Assembly (NCBI RefSeq): GCF_036013525.1
Contig: NZ_CP107853.1
Span: forward strand, 8,556,001-8,620,000
Reading direction: 5' to 3'
DNA: 64,000 nt
DNA from: Nonomuraea sp. NBC_00507
GTDB taxonomy: Bacteria > Actinomycetota > Actinomycetes > Streptosporangiales > Streptosporangiaceae
Positions 33,418-42,334 of this stretch are shown here, piece by piece. A model generated the notes under the pieces. It was not told where the DNA came from, made no database searches, and worked only from the letters and a program-made list of their open reading frames with translations. Numbering within the stretch: the stretch's first letter is position 1; each line of letters begins with the position of its first letter. Both the position numbers and the translations under genes were made by a program.

Positions 33418-34367
33418 CGGTGGCGATCATCCTCGCGGTGTACAGCGCGTTCGCGGCCTTGGTGCTGCCGAGGATGCTGAGGCGGGCCACCTGGGCCGAC
33501 CGTGCGCCCAGGTTGGCCATCGCCATGTGGCAGGCGGCGAGTGCGTCGGTGGTCGCCTCGGCGCTGCTGTCGGCGTTCGCCGTCGCCGTGCCCGCCTCCG
33601 TGGTGGGGCACGGCCTGGCGGGGCTGTTCGAGGCCTGCGCCGCCCTGCTGGGCGATGAGGCGATATTGAGCTCGACGAGCACCCGGATCGGCCTCGCCGT
33701 CGGCGGGCTCGTCCTGGCACGGCTGGCCTACACCGGTGGAGCCGTCATGCTGGGCGCGCGCCGCGCACGCCGGCGGCATGCCGAGGCACTCGCCCTGCTG
33801 GGCGAGCACGATCACGACCTCGACGCACTCGTGGTGGACTACGAGGAGCGCCTGGTGTACTGCCTGCCCGGCCGGAAGGGACACGCCGTCATCACCACCG
33901 GCGCGCTGCGCTCGCTGGCGCCAGAGCAGGTCGCCGCCGTGCTCGCCCATGAGCAGGCACACCTGCGCGAGCGCCATCACCTGGTGCTGGCCGCCGCCGA
34001 GACTCTGGCTCAGGCGTTCCCTCGTGTGCCGATGTTCGACCAAGCGCGAGTCGAGATCGCCCGCCTGGTCGAGTTGCAGGCCGACGATGTGGCCGCACGC
34101 CATCACCAGCGCGTCCACATCGCGGCGGCCCTGATAAGGCTGGCGACCGGACGGGTTCCCGCTTTCGCGCTCGGCGCGGGCGGGGAAACGGCTCTCACCC
34201 GCGTCCGCCGGATGCTGAACCCGCAGGCGCCGCTCGACCGGCGCGAACGCCTCGCGGGACTCTCGGCGGTGGCGGCGCTGCTCGCCGGTCCGGCCGTCCT
34301 GGCCGCGGCCCCAGGCGTGGGCGCGTTTCTCGCCCACCATTGCCATTCCTTCCTCATCACGCTCTGA
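33414..34367 (+). CDS. M56-family membrane metallopeptidase (BlaR1-like)
   Basis: A 317-aa protein starting at GTG overlapping the regulator's stop. Helices near residues 1-22, 35-60 and 80-105 precede a zinc peptidase site HEQAH (179-183) in VLAHEQAHLRERHH, with a downstream Glu in LVELQADDVAA. The last helix is near residues 285-305. There is no penicillin-binding sensor domain, so it is the short actinobacterial type. Presumed to cleave or inactivate the partner BlaI-family repressor. Confidence 0.88.
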   Translation: MTVAIILAVYSAFAALVLPRMLRRATWADRAPRLAIAMWQAASASVVASALLSAFAVAVPASVVGHGLAGLFEACAALLGDEAILSSTSTRIGLAVGGLVLARLAYTGGAVMLGARRARRRHAEALALLGEHDHDLDALVVDYEERLVYCLPGRKGHAVITTGALRSLAPEQVAAVLAHEQAHLRERHHLVLAAAETLAQAFPRVPMFDQARVEIARLVELQADDVAARHHQRVHIAAALIRLATGRVPAFALGAGGETALTRVRRMLNPQAPLDRRERLAGLSAVAALLAGPAVLAAAPGVGAFLAHHCHSFLITL

Positions 34368-34371
34368 TCTT

Positions 34372-34387
34372 CTACGAAGAGTGGTAG
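34372..34387. promoter_or_regulatory. BlaI-type operator upstream of the BNR lipoprotein
   Basis: CTAC-N8-GTAG (CTACGAAGAGTGGTAG), the same spacing and the same CTACGA start as the box before the BlaI-family gene, 23-38 bp upstream of the lipoprotein ATG. A second GTAG follows immediately. Confidence 0.65.
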
Positions 34388-34409
34388 TAGCCGACTGTAG
34401 ACTCGCGCC

Positions 34410-35288
34410 ATGAGGTATGTGGGTCGGCGGCTGCGTACGGGCGCCGCAGGAGTCGTGCTGGCTGTAGCCCTGGCAGCCTGTGGCCAGGCGTCGCCGGAGC
34501 CCGGCGGAGCGGCTGAGCCGGACCTGGGCGTAGGACACGTTCACGGACTCGGCGTCGATTCCGCCGACGGCGCCCTCTACGTCGCGGGGCATTACGGGCT
34601 GTTCAAGGTCACGTCTCCGACCACCATGGCCCGGGTAGCCGACCGCAACCAGGACCACATGGGCTTCACGATCGCCGGCCCGAAGACCTTCCTGGCCAGC
34701 GGGCACCCCTCGGCCGAGGACGTCTCACCCGGGGTCCCGCCGCACCTCGGCCTCATCAAGTCGACGGACTCAGGGGTCACCTGGAAGTCGATCTCGGAGC
34801 ACGGCTCCGCCGATTTCCACTCCATCCAGCCCGCCGGCGACAGCCTCTACGCATTCGACAGCCAGACGTCGAAGGTCTGGCGAAGCCTCGACGGCGGTGC
34901 CACCTGGACGCAGGGCACCGAGGAGAGGGTGATCGACCTCGGGGCGGGCGCTGACGAGCCCTCGCGCGTGTATGTGACGACGCCGGATGGGCTGAAGGTC
35001 AGCGAAGACGGAGGGGTGAACTTCACCGACGTGGCGAAAGCGCCCCTGCTCAGCCATGTGGACGCCCTCGCCGGCGGGTGGCTGGTGGGGCCGGGAGCCG
35101 ACGGCAAGATTCACACCAGTCAGGACGGCGGCAAGACCTGGTCGGCCGCCGGCGCACTTCCCACCCAGGCGGTCGCGTTCACGGCCGTGGACCGGCAGCG
35201 CCTGCTGGTCGCCCTGGAGGACGGGACGGTGCTGGAGTCAAAGGATGGCGGCAAGACCTTCGCCACCGCATTCCGCGCCGCAAGCTGA
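34410..35288 (+). CDS. BNR/sialidase-repeat lipoprotein (F510_1955-like)
   Basis: A 292-aa protein with a lipoprotein signal (VVLAVALAACGQA; lipobox LAAC). The body is a beta-propeller with BNR-type Asp boxes: STDSGVTWKS, SLDGGATWTQ, SEDGGVNFTD, SQDGGKTWSA, SKDGGKTFAT. An N-terminal GVGHVHGLGVD holds two His. It matches the family named F510_1955 glycosylhydrolase, often found with copper or BlaI genes; enzymatic activity is unproven. Immediately downstream of BlaI/M56 with its own BlaI-type box. Confidence 0.8.
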   Translation: MRYVGRRLRTGAAGVVLAVALAACGQASPEPGGAAEPDLGVGHVHGLGVDSADGALYVAGHYGLFKVTSPTTMARVADRNQDHMGFTIAGPKTFLASGHPSAEDVSPGVPPHLGLIKSTDSGVTWKSISEHGSADFHSIQPAGDSLYAFDSQTSKVWRSLDGGATWTQGTEERVIDLGAGADEPSRVYVTTPDGLKVSEDGGVNFTDVAKAPLLSHVDALAGGWLVGPGADGKIHTSQDGGKTWSAAGALPTQAVAFTAVDRQRLLVALEDGTVLESKDGGKTFATAFRAAS

Positions 35289-35300
35289 GCCGCCGCCCGG

Positions 35301-36068
35301 CTAGGCGGCCAAACTCCGATGCCTGTCGCTCGTCCTTCGATGCCGCCCACCCGTCGAGGAGGATTGCGCGGATGGCCGCATCCTCGACCGCTTGATGATC
35401 AGGACGGCGCCGAGCAGCGCGGCGAGGGCGCCTGCCGGGACGGCCATCGTGTCTACGAGGGACATGGCCTCTGCTGGATTCGGCGCGATGACCGCCGCCG
35501 CGGCTTTCGGCGGCACGGCTTTCCCGAACGCGGCAGGCTGCTCCGGAGGTGAGTCCAGTTCGCCTTCGAGCATGAACACTTCCCTATCGTTGTCTCCCGC
35601 CTTCTCCTGCACCTTTCTCGGCAGCCCGTACCCTACGACCTTGCTCTGGTCGCGCTGCTTGCGCTTCAGCCATAGCTTGTCGACGTTGCCCTCGATCGTG
35701 GAGATCCGTTCGCCGTCGGCCCTCTCAACGATGCCCGCGTGATCGATGCCCTCGACGTTCTTGGAGCCGCTCCAGTCGTAGAAGACGATCGCACCCGGCT
35801 CCGGCGTGTCACTCCAGGCCCTTTGAGCCTTGAACCACTTCGCATGGTCGACGGTGTAGGCGAACTCGCCGACGTACTTCTCCACGCCCGCCTGGGTGGC
35901 AGCCCACGTGATGAACATGTCGCACCATGGAGCGGTCTTGAAATAGGGATCGCTTTGATCCACGTTGGCGTAATACCAGTCGCCGAACTTGGTGTAGCCG
36001 TTGCTCTGTTCCTGGTAGCCGAGATACTTCTGGGCAGCCTCAAGCAGGCCCTCAGCAATGGACGCCAT
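35301..36068 (-). CDS. CHAP-domain amidase with C-terminal membrane anchor
   Basis: A 255-aa protein. The CHAP domain (about 1-150) has catalytic Cys in TAPWCDMFITWAA and catalytic His in GIDHAGIVERADG. A linker rich in Ala/Pro follows, then a membrane helix (about 212-232, VPAGALAALLGAVLIIKR) and a basic, Ser/His-rich tail. No N-terminal signal peptide is visible, which is odd for a wall hydrolase. The nearest SD (AAGGAG) is about 24 bases before ATG 36068, so the start is uncertain. A ydaO-type c-di-AMP riboswitch lies in the 5' leader. Confidence 0.75.
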   Translation of the reverse strand: MASIAEGLLEAAQKYLGYQEQSNGYTKFGDWYYANVDQSDPYFKTAPWCDMFITWAATQAGVEKYVGEFAYTVDHAKWFKAQRAWSDTPEPGAIVFYDWSGSKNVEGIDHAGIVERADGERISTIEGNVDKLWLKRKQRDQSKVVGYGLPRKVQEKAGDNDREVFMLEGELDSPPEQPAAFGKAVPPKAAAAVIAPNPAEAMSLVDTMAVPAGALAALLGAVLIIKRSRMRPSAQSSSTGGRHRRTSDRHRSLAA

Positions 36069-36084
36069 GGGTCGGGGGAATGGC

Positions 36085-36260
36085 CCTTTCTCCTTGACCG
36101 CCTACCGGGTTAGCTGACGGATTCGGGCCAGGAGACGCCCTACCACCGCGTATGCGGCCGATTCACCCCGTGCGTGGATCGCTCCACGCGATTGGTTCCC
36201 CGGTTCCCGCCACGGCGGGATTGAGCGGCTGACCGGTCGCCTTCGGGAGAAGGCAGGTCA
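36085..36260 (-). promoter_or_regulatory. ydaO/yuaA-type c-di-AMP riboswitch
   Basis: Read on the minus strand the leader contains the conserved blocks in order: GGGAACCGGGGAACCA, a small hairpin (GCGTGGA-N4-TCCACGC, 36172-36189), GGGGTGAATC, GGTAGGGCG, CCGAATCCGTCAGCTAAC and CCGGTAGGCGG, followed by AAGGAGAAAGG. These are the hallmarks of the ydaO-yuaA motif that binds cyclic di-AMP and controls cell-wall hydrolases in actinobacteria. It precedes the CHAP-domain gene, where the element is commonly found. Confidence 0.88.
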
Positions 36261-36268
36261 CCCAGCCA

Positions 36269-36284
36269 GTACGACCCAGGGTAG
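36269..36284. promoter_or_regulatory. Possible BlaI-like box upstream of the riboswitch
   Basis: GTAC-N8-GTAG (one mismatch from CTAC-N8-GTAG), in the promoter region expected for the riboswitch-CHAP transcript. Weak by itself. Confidence 0.3.
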
Positions 36285-36365
36285 TAGAGAACTTGACCTG
36301 ATCGTGACGTAATGCCCAAAAGATCTGCCTGGAGGAGAACATTGGGCACCGCCCACCCACCGCGT

Positions 36366-36899
36366 CTATGCCGTGGTTACCGTGGGCTTCTCGCTCTTCT
36401 TACGGCGTTGCTCCTGCTGCTTGCGCCACCCGTACCGGGTCAGCCCCGACGGCTTGACCACGGAGAGGGTAGTGATCAAGAGCAACACCACGAGGCCGCC
36501 GAGGGAGTGCAGCAGTGTGCCGGGCGTGGCGCGGGGATCGGCGCCGGAGGCGGCGAACTCCGCCATAGCGCCGACCGTCTGCGTCTCCTTCAGCAACACA
36601 GCGGTGGCAACGACCGTGAGCAGGAACTTCACCAGTACCCAATAGTGCCGCAGCAGGCCCCACGGCGTTCCAAGCGACTGGAGGAGGCCAGTGGCCAGCG
36701 ACGAGAGGGCCAGGGGGACGATGACGTACGAGACTGTCAGCTCCATCGCGAGGTATCCGCCTCGGACGGTCGCGACGTCCTGGCTGGTCACTGCAGCGAC
36801 ATCGAGTGCCGTGTACGCGGCGACCGCGCCGAGCCAGCCGACCGAGGAGGTGACATGGGCGATGAGGGCGGCCTTGCGGACGCCGGGGGACATGGTCAT
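36366..36899 (-). CDS. Four-helix membrane protein (DUF2269-like), copy 1
   Basis: A 177-aa protein with four hydrophobic helices: LIAHVTSSVGWLGAVAAYTA, a second near residues 45-70, FLLTVVATAVLLK, and LHSLGGLVVLLLITTLSVVK. The conserved SLGTPWGLLRHYWVLVK is shared with copy 2 at 43186. A His (AHVTSS) and other polar residues in helices could bind heme or metal (inference). Coupled by ATGA to the upstream 70-aa protein. The DUF2269 label is tentative. Confidence 0.7.
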   Translation of the reverse strand: MTMSPGVRKAALIAHVTSSVGWLGAVAAYTALDVAAVTSQDVATVRGGYLAMELTVSYVIVPLALSSLATGLLQSLGTPWGLLRHYWVLVKFLLTVVATAVLLKETQTVGAMAEFAASGADPRATPGTLLHSLGGLVVLLLITTLSVVKPSGLTRYGWRKQQEQRRKKSEKPTVTTA

Positions 36900-37108
36900 T
36901 TGTTGCCGCTCCCGGCCGGGGCCTGCTGATCTGTGACGCCGCTTCCCGCGGGCATGTGGCGTCCAGGTCCGTGCTCCCCGCCGAGGCCGGTGAGCAGCGT
37001 GATGGTGAAGCCCAGAACCAGGATGCCGATGACGATCCCGGCCGCTTTCACCCAGCGAGGCATGCGTGGGGGCGTCCTGCGCTCGGGAACGGGGAACAGG
37101 TCAGCCAT
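36896..37108 (-). CDS. Small single-pass membrane protein, copy 1
   Basis: A 70-aa protein with MPRWVKAAGIVIGILVLGFTI as its helix, then GGEHGPGRHMPAG. The paralogue at 43010 shares MPRWVKVAG.., GGHGPGRH and the same downstream partner. SD AAGGAG lies upstream of ATG 37108. Always paired with the four-helix membrane protein here, so probably a complex or functional pair. Confidence 0.75.
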   Translation of the reverse strand: MADLFPVPERRTPPRMPRWVKAAGIVIGILVLGFTITLLTGLGGEHGPGRHMPAGSGVTDQQAPAGSGNK

Positions 37109-37314
37109 GTTCGCGGTCCTTTCTCCTTGGGCCCACAGGTTTCGGGCGTCACGACGCCATGTGCGGGGCGTCGAGCGCCATGGCCACCAGTCCACAACGA
37201 ACGGCCGAACCGCGAATCCCCTCAAGAGGAGATCCTTCGCGTCCCCACGGTGTGGACGAGGGTCACCCTTTGGGGGGATTCTCGGCTGATCCCGCGCGAG
37301 TAACCTCTAGGTTT

Positions 37315-38550
37315 GTGTCCTCGAAGACCATCGCATACCGGCTCTTCGCGGTCCGGCCAGTCTGGGGAGTGCTGTTCGACATCACGCTGACGATCGTCGT
37401 GTTCGTCGGTTCCCTGGCTCTGCTGGCGCATGGACTCGGGCTCCTTCCGCATCGCGGCATGGACGTCCCTCACGTTGGATCCGAAAGCATCGATGTGATG
37501 GGCCTGGCGCTCGTGGGATGCTCCGCGCTGCCGCTGCTCGCCTGGCGGCGCTTCCCTCTCGGCGTGTTCGCCGTGACCGCGGCTTCCAGCACGCTGCTGG
37601 CCGGCCTCGGATACGGAGGCGCCCCGATGCTCGGCCCCGTCGCCGCGCTCTACCTGCTCACCGCCAGCCGCGAACAGCGCCACCCCTGGACGCGGCGGAC
37701 CACAGCCACCGTAAGCGGCCTGGGCGTGACCTATCTGGGGATTTACCTGGGTTCGACCGCCGCGGCGACCGGCACCTTCCCAAGGATCGAGGTACTTTCC
37801 CTTACCCCCGCCGCCTGGGCCTTGGCCTGGTTCGCCGGCGAGCGAACACGCCTGCGGCGTGAGCAGATCGCCGAACTCCAAGCACGTGCCATGCGCGCCG
37901 AGCGCGAGGCCGAGCGCGAGCGGCTGCTCGCCACCGTGGAGGAACGCGCCCGCATCGGCCGCGATCTGCATGACTCGGCCGGCCACGCCATCAGCGTGAT
38001 AGCCGTCCGCGCCGGCGCGGCCCGGCTGCGGCACCATAAGGATCCTGATCGCTCGCTCCAGGCGCTGGAGGCCATCGAAGAACTGGCACGGCAGACGGTT
38101 GAGGAAATCGACCAGATCGTCGGCAGTCTGCGCAAGAGAGCCCCCAATGCAGCCGTCGAGGCCCCGCCCGGACTCGCGTCACTCGACACCTTGATCGCGC
38201 ACCACTCGGCAGCGGGGTTGCACGTGACAGTCGCCACCTCCGGCTCGCCGCACGTCCTCAGCGGCCCCGCCGACCAGGCCGCGTACCGGATCCTGCAGGA
38301 GGCGCTCACGAACGCGGCCCGCCACGGAACGGGCACGGCCGGGATCGAGTTGACCTTCGGCGAGACGGCCGTCAACGTCAGCGTCACCAACCCCGTACGG
38401 GTCAACAGCATCCCCCGCAGGAGCGGAGGGCATGGGCTGATCGGCATGCGGGAACGCGCCACCCTGCTCAACGGTAGCCTTGCCGTCGAGCACGCCGACG
38501 ACAAGTTTCGCGTACGCGCGTGCATCCCCTACGGAGGCCACCGCCCATGA
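37315..38550 (+). CDS. NarL-type sensor histidine kinase
   Basis: A 411-aa kinase. The N-terminal membrane domain has about five helices (residues 15-170). A coiled linker (RAMRAEREAERERLLATVEE) leads to a HisKA_3 domain with H219 in IGRDLHDSAGHA. The HATPase end has EALTNAARHGTG and GGHGLIGMRERA. GTG 37315 is chosen: TAACCT lies 8-13 bases upstream as a possible -10 box, so the message may be leaderless. Coupled to the response regulator by ATGA. Signal unknown. Confidence 0.9.
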   Translation: MSSKTIAYRLFAVRPVWGVLFDITLTIVVFVGSLALLAHGLGLLPHRGMDVPHVGSESIDVMGLALVGCSALPLLAWRRFPLGVFAVTAASSTLLAGLGYGGAPMLGPVAALYLLTASREQRHPWTRRTTATVSGLGVTYLGIYLGSTAAATGTFPRIEVLSLTPAAWALAWFAGERTRLRREQIAELQARAMRAEREAERERLLATVEERARIGRDLHDSAGHAISVIAVRAGAARLRHHKDPDRSLQALEAIEELARQTVEEIDQIVGSLRKRAPNAAVEAPPGLASLDTLIAHHSAAGLHVTVATSGSPHVLSGPADQAAYRILQEALTNAARHGTGTAGIELTFGETAVNVSVTNPVRVNSIPRRSGGHGLIGMRERATLLNGSLAVEHADDKFRVRACIPYGGHRP

Positions 38551-39203
38551 CGCGGGTGCTGATCAGCGACGACGACGACCTGATGCGCGCCGGACTCATC
38601 GAATTGCTGTCCAACGATCCGACGATTCAGATCATCGGCCAGGCCTCGACCGGGCGGGAGGCGATCGAGCGTGCCTGCCGACTCAGGCCCGATGTCGTGC
38701 TCATGGATATTCGCATGCCCGACCTCGACGGGATCGCGACAACCCGCGAGCTGTCACGTATGGCCCCGGACGTGAAGGTGCTGATCCTCACTACCTTCGA
38801 CCAGGACGACTACATCTTCGGCGCGCTGCGCGCCGGCGCTTCCGGCTTCCTGCTCAAACGCACCCGACCCGAAGAGCTCATCACCGCGGTGCATGTGATC
38901 GCCGCCGGCGATTCGCTCCTGTCGCCGCCGGTCACCCGGCGCGTCATCGACCGCATGGCGCAGCAACCCACCCCCGACCTCACCGATCAAGCCCGGGTGG
39001 CCGGGCTGACCCCGCGCGAGAGGGAAGTTCTCCAGCTCATCGCCCGGGGCCTGTCCAACCGCGAGATCGCGGCCGCCTTTGTTGTCGAGGAATCGACGAT
39101 CAGGACCCATGTCAAACGACTCCTCATGAAGCTCGATCTACGCGACCGCGTCCAAGCCGTGATCTTCGCGTACGAGAGCGGCCTGAACCAGCTACAACGG
39201 TGA
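38547..39203 (+). CDS. NarL/FixJ-family response regulator
   Basis: A 218-aa regulator. Receiver: acidic DDDD near residues 8-11, phospho-acceptor D54 in VVLMDIRMPDLDG, conserved Lys in GFLLKRTRPEEL. The LuxR-type HTH at about 153-215 has LTPREREVLQLIARGLSNRE and VEESTIRTHVKRLLMKL. Partner of the kinase just upstream. Targets unknown; the flanking genes are membrane and copper-storage proteins. Confidence 0.92.
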   Translation: MTRVLISDDDDLMRAGLIELLSNDPTIQIIGQASTGREAIERACRLRPDVVLMDIRMPDLDGIATTRELSRMAPDVKVLILTTFDQDDYIFGALRAGASGFLLKRTRPEELITAVHVIAAGDSLLSPPVTRRVIDRMAQQPTPDLTDQARVAGLTPREREVLQLIARGLSNREIAAAFVVEESTIRTHVKRLLMKLDLRDRVQAVIFAYESGLNQLQR

Positions 39204-39356
39204 GCTAGCCTCCATATCTACGACAGCCCCGCGTTGAGCCTGGGCACGCTCGTACCGCGTGAGATCTCCTCCGCGCCCAGGCGAATGTCCCCCGGGCCTT
39301 AACCGGGACTCCCCACGTCTCCCCGGAAGGCCGCTGGCAGGCAGGCGAGCACCTGC

Positions 39357-39764
39357 TCAGCCGAGAGTTGCCATGAGATCCCGGCAGGCACGCTCGCAGT
39401 CGCGGCATGCCTGAGCGCACACGGCGCAGTGGGCGTGCATGCTGTGCCGCTCGCACTCGTCGCCGCAGGCCCTACATGCTTGAGCGCATGCTTCGAGGAC
39501 GGCACGGGTGAGGTTTGCATCATAGCCGGTGTGCCGTGCCAGCACTCGTGCGGTCGCCTCGCAGATGTCCGCGCAGTCGAGGTCGGTGCGGATGCACTTG
39601 GCCAGTTCCTTGACGTTTTCCTCGCTCAGGCAGGCGTCCGCGCACGCAGTACACGCCTCGGCGCACCGGAGGCATTCCTCGATGCACTTGGTGAGCTTCT
39701 CCCGGTCAACGCGGCCGAGATCCCGAGGGTAGGCGGAGAGCATCTCCGCGACTTGCAGTGTCAT
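39357..39764 (-). CDS. Four-helix-bundle Cys-rich copper-storage-like protein
   Basis: A 135-aa protein with 18 Cys arranged as CxxxC/CxxC along amphipathic helices: KCIEECLRCAEACTACADAC, KCIRTDLDCADIC, EACAQACRACGDEC, HCAVCAQACRDCERAC. This pattern fits the Csp/DUF326 family, whose tetrameric bundles hold many Cu(I) ions. No signal peptide, so a cytosolic (Csp3-like) store. ATG 39764 has GGAGG upstream. Divergent from a P1B ATPase across a 190-bp gap with two GATCTAC-type elements. Confidence 0.88.
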   Translation of the reverse strand: MTLQVAEMLSAYPRDLGRVDREKLTKCIEECLRCAEACTACADACLSEENVKELAKCIRTDLDCADICEATARVLARHTGYDANLTRAVLEACAQACRACGDECERHSMHAHCAVCAQACRDCERACRDLMATLG

Positions 39765-39822
39765 GTGTTCCTCCTGGTTCTGTGTGACCGCGCCTACCCA
39801 GGAGCCGGAGCGACCTAACGCG

Positions 39823-39923
39823 GATCTACTATGTCTATCCGTAGGAGCAATCTTTCCGGTACTCACCATGTCGAAGGGGTAGAAGGGCCTAGCCAATACG
39901 AGATCTACGATGAACCATCGTGA
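39823..39923. promoter_or_regulatory. Two related elements in the Csp/ATPase divergent promoter
   Basis: GGATCTAC-N11-GTAG (39823-39844) and AGATCTAC-N11-GTGA (39902-39923) share the GATCTAC start and spacing. The first contains CGGAT..ATCCG, the second CGATG..CATCG, as internal dyads. Candidate operators shared by the copper-storage-like gene and the CPD-type ATPase; the regulator is unknown. Confidence 0.4.
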
Positions 39924-39955
39924 AGCAGGCAGCTTCGTGTGGAGGGGGACAGTCC

Positions 39956-42334
39956 ATGAGCGACCACGCCCAGGCCCAGCATGACGACGGCAAGACACGC
40001 AGCACCGCGGTCCTCGACGTCAGTGGGCTGCAGTGGGCCTCCGAACAGAACGTCGTCGTGGCCACGCTGAGCCGCCGCCCTGGTGTGCTGCACGTGGAAG
40101 CCAACCCCGTTGCCCAGACGGCGACGGTGAGCTTCGACCCGCGCCGGACCTCTCTTGCCGAGTTGCGCACGTGGGTGATCGAGTGCGGGTACCACTGCGC
40201 CGGGCAGTCGGTGCCCTCCCACATCTGCGATCCGATGGCCGAACCCGACCCGCCGGGTACGGCTCCGGTGGAGGCTCCGCACGCCGGTCACCCGGCTCAC
40301 ACCGAAGAAGCGACCTCCCCCCACGACATGATGGGGCACGGCGGGCATGCCGGGATGTCCATGGCCTCGATGGTGGCCGACATGCGGAACCGCTTCCTGG
40401 TCGCCGCGCTCTTCTCCATCCCGATCGTGTTGTGGTCGCCGATCGGGACCGAGGTGTTCGGGCTGGACCTGCCAGTCCCGTTCGGGCTTCGCCAAGACGT
40501 GTGGGCGCTGCTGCTCAGCCTGCCCGTGATCTTCTACTCGTGCTGGATCTTCTTCGACGGAGCCGTACGCGCGCTTCGAGCACGGACGCTGGACATGATG
40601 GTGCTGGTGGCCGTCGCGGTCGGCGCGGGCTGGCTGTACTCGCTGATCGTGACCCTCACCGGTGGTGGCGAGGTGTTCTACGAGGCCGCGACCGTGCTGG
40701 CCGCTTTCGTGCTGCTGGGCCACTGGTTCGAGATGCGGGCGCGGGGTGGCGCCAACGACGCCATTCGCGCCCTGCTCGATCTGGCGCCCCCGAAGGCGAC
40801 GGTCATTCGCGGCGGCCAGACCGTAGAGGTGCCGACGGCCGAGGTGATGGTCGGCGACCTGCTCCTGGTACGTCCCGGCTCCAAGATCCCCGTCGACGGA
40901 ACGGTCGAGGAGGGTCAGAGCGAGGTGGACGAGTCGATGGTCACCGGCGAGAGCCTGCCGGTGCACAAAGAGGTCGGCTCGGCGGTCGTCGGCGCGACCA
41001 TCAACCGCAACGGCACCCTGCGAGTACGCGCCACCAAGGTAGGGGCGGACACTGCCCTGGCGCAGATCGTCAAGCTGGTCCAGCAGGCCCAGAACTCCAA
41101 GGCGCCGGGACAGCGGCTGGCCGACCGGGCGGCGTTCTGGCTGGTCCTGGTCGCCTTGATCGGGGGCGGTCTCACGTTCGCGGTCTGGCTTCTCCTGGCG
41201 GGTCAGCCGTTCGGCGTCGCGATCCTGTTCGCCATCACGGTTGTCGTCATCACCTGCCCGGACGCGCTTGGGCTGGCGACCCCCACGGCCATCATGGTCG
41301 GCACCGGCCTTGGAGCCAAGCGCGGGGTGCTGTTCAAGAACGCGATGGCGCTGGAGACGTCCGCCCGCATTCAGGTCGTGGTGATGGACAAAACCGGCAC
41401 GTTGACGAAGGGCGAGCCGGAGGTCACCGATGTCGTGGTCGGCGACATCGTGGCGGAGGATGAGCTGCTGCGCCTGGTCGCGGCCGTGGAGCGAGAGTCG
41501 GAGCATCCGCTGGCGGAGGCGATCGTCCGGCATGCCGACGGTCTGGGCCTGGATGCGGTGAGAGCCGAGCGGTTCGAGAACGTTCCTGGCCATGGCGCCA
41601 TCGCGGAGGTGAGTGGGCACAAGGTGGTGGTCGGCAACCGGCGGCTGCTGGAGCGCGAAAGCGTGGCGCTCGGGAAGATGGCGAGCAGGAGACAGGAGCT
41701 GGCGGAGGGCGGCCGTACGGCTGTGATGGTCGCCGTCGACGGCATAGCGGCTGGCGTCATCGGCATCGCGGACGCGGCTCGCGAGTCCTCCCCGGCAGCG
41801 GTGGCCGCCATGCACGAGCTCGGCGTCGAGGTCGTCATGCTCACGGGGGACAACGCCGCTACCGCGGAACGCATCGCCCAACAGCTCGGCATCGACACTG
41901 TGATTGCCGAGGTGCTGCCGGGAGACAAGGCGGCCAAGGTCGCCGAGCTTCAGAAAGGCGGACGCAGGGTCGCCATGGTGGGAGATGGCGTCAACGACGC
42001 CCCGGCCCTCGCCCAGGCCGATCTGGGCATCGCCATCGGGGCCGGCACGGATGTGGCCATCGAGACGGCGGACGTCGTGCTGATGCGGTCGGATCCTCTG
42101 GACGTGCCCACGGCACTGCAGATCGGCCGTGGCACCCTGCGCAAGATGCGGCAGAACCTCGCCTGGGCGATCGGCTACAACACGCTCGCCCTGCCCATCG
42201 CCGCCGGGGTGTTCGAGCCGGCGTTCGGGCTCGTACTCCGGCCTGAGATCGCCGCGCTGTCGATGTCAGGCTCCAGCGTCATCGTCGCCGTCAACGCCCT
42301 GGCGCTCAAACGACTGCGTCTGCCCGCTACGTGA
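39956..42334 (+). CDS. P1B-type metal-transporting ATPase with CPD motif
   Basis: A 792-aa pump. The N-terminal ~75 aa have an HMA-like fold ([17 protein letters not shown]..) without the CxxC metal motif. A His/Met-rich linker follows ([24 protein letters not shown]). Core motifs are TGES, DKTGT (D478), SEHPLAEAI and GDGVNDAP. The membrane metal motif is C434-P435-D436, not CPC, so the metal specificity may differ from CopA. GGAGGGGGA precedes ATG 39956. Convergent with the TetR gene (8-bp overlap). Confidence 0.88.
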   Translation: MSDHAQAQHDDGKTRSTAVLDVSGLQWASEQNVVVATLSRRPGVLHVEANPVAQTATVSFDPRRTSLAELRTWVIECGYHCAGQSVPSHICDPMAEPDPPGTAPVEAPHAGHPAHTEEATSPHDMMGHGGHAGMSMASMVADMRNRFLVAALFSIPIVLWSPIGTEVFGLDLPVPFGLRQDVWALLLSLPVIFYSCWIFFDGAVRALRARTLDMMVLVAVAVGAGWLYSLIVTLTGGGEVFYEAATVLAAFVLLGHWFEMRARGGANDAIRALLDLAPPKATVIRGGQTVEVPTAEVMVGDLLLVRPGSKIPVDGTVEEGQSEVDESMVTGESLPVHKEVGSAVVGATINRNGTLRVRATKVGADTALAQIVKLVQQAQNSKAPGQRLADRAAFWLVLVALIGGGLTFAVWLLLAGQPFGVAILFAITVVVITCPDALGLATPTAIMVGTGLGAKRGVLFKNAMALETSARIQVVVMDKTGTLTKGEPEVTDVVVGDIVAEDELLRLVAAVERESEHPLAEAIVRHADGLGLDAVRAERFENVPGHGAIAEVSGHKVVVGNRRLLERESVALGKMASRRQELAEGGRTAVMVAVDGIAAGVIGIADAARESSPAAVAAMHELGVEVVMLTGDNAATAERIAQQLGIDTVIAEVLPGDKAAKVAELQKGGRRVAMVGDGVNDAPALAQADLGIAIGAGTDVAIETADVVLMRSDPLDVPTALQIGRGTLRKMRQNLAWAIGYNTLALPIAAGVFEPAFGLVLRPEIAALSMSGSSVIVAVNALALKRLRLPAT

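Noticed and set aside
36140..36349. Small minus-strand open frame between the CHAP and membrane-protein genes
   Set aside because: It lies across the ydaO riboswitch and has no SD or family resemblance.
37066..37314. 5' extension of the NarL-type kinase frame
   Set aside because: The translated extension is not protein-like and overlaps the divergent small membrane gene; GTG 37315 is preferred.
39204..39356. Possible riboswitch or small RNA downstream of the NarL-type regulator
   Set aside because: GC-rich with a few short repeats, but no recognisable riboswitch core or terminator hairpin with conserved blocks.
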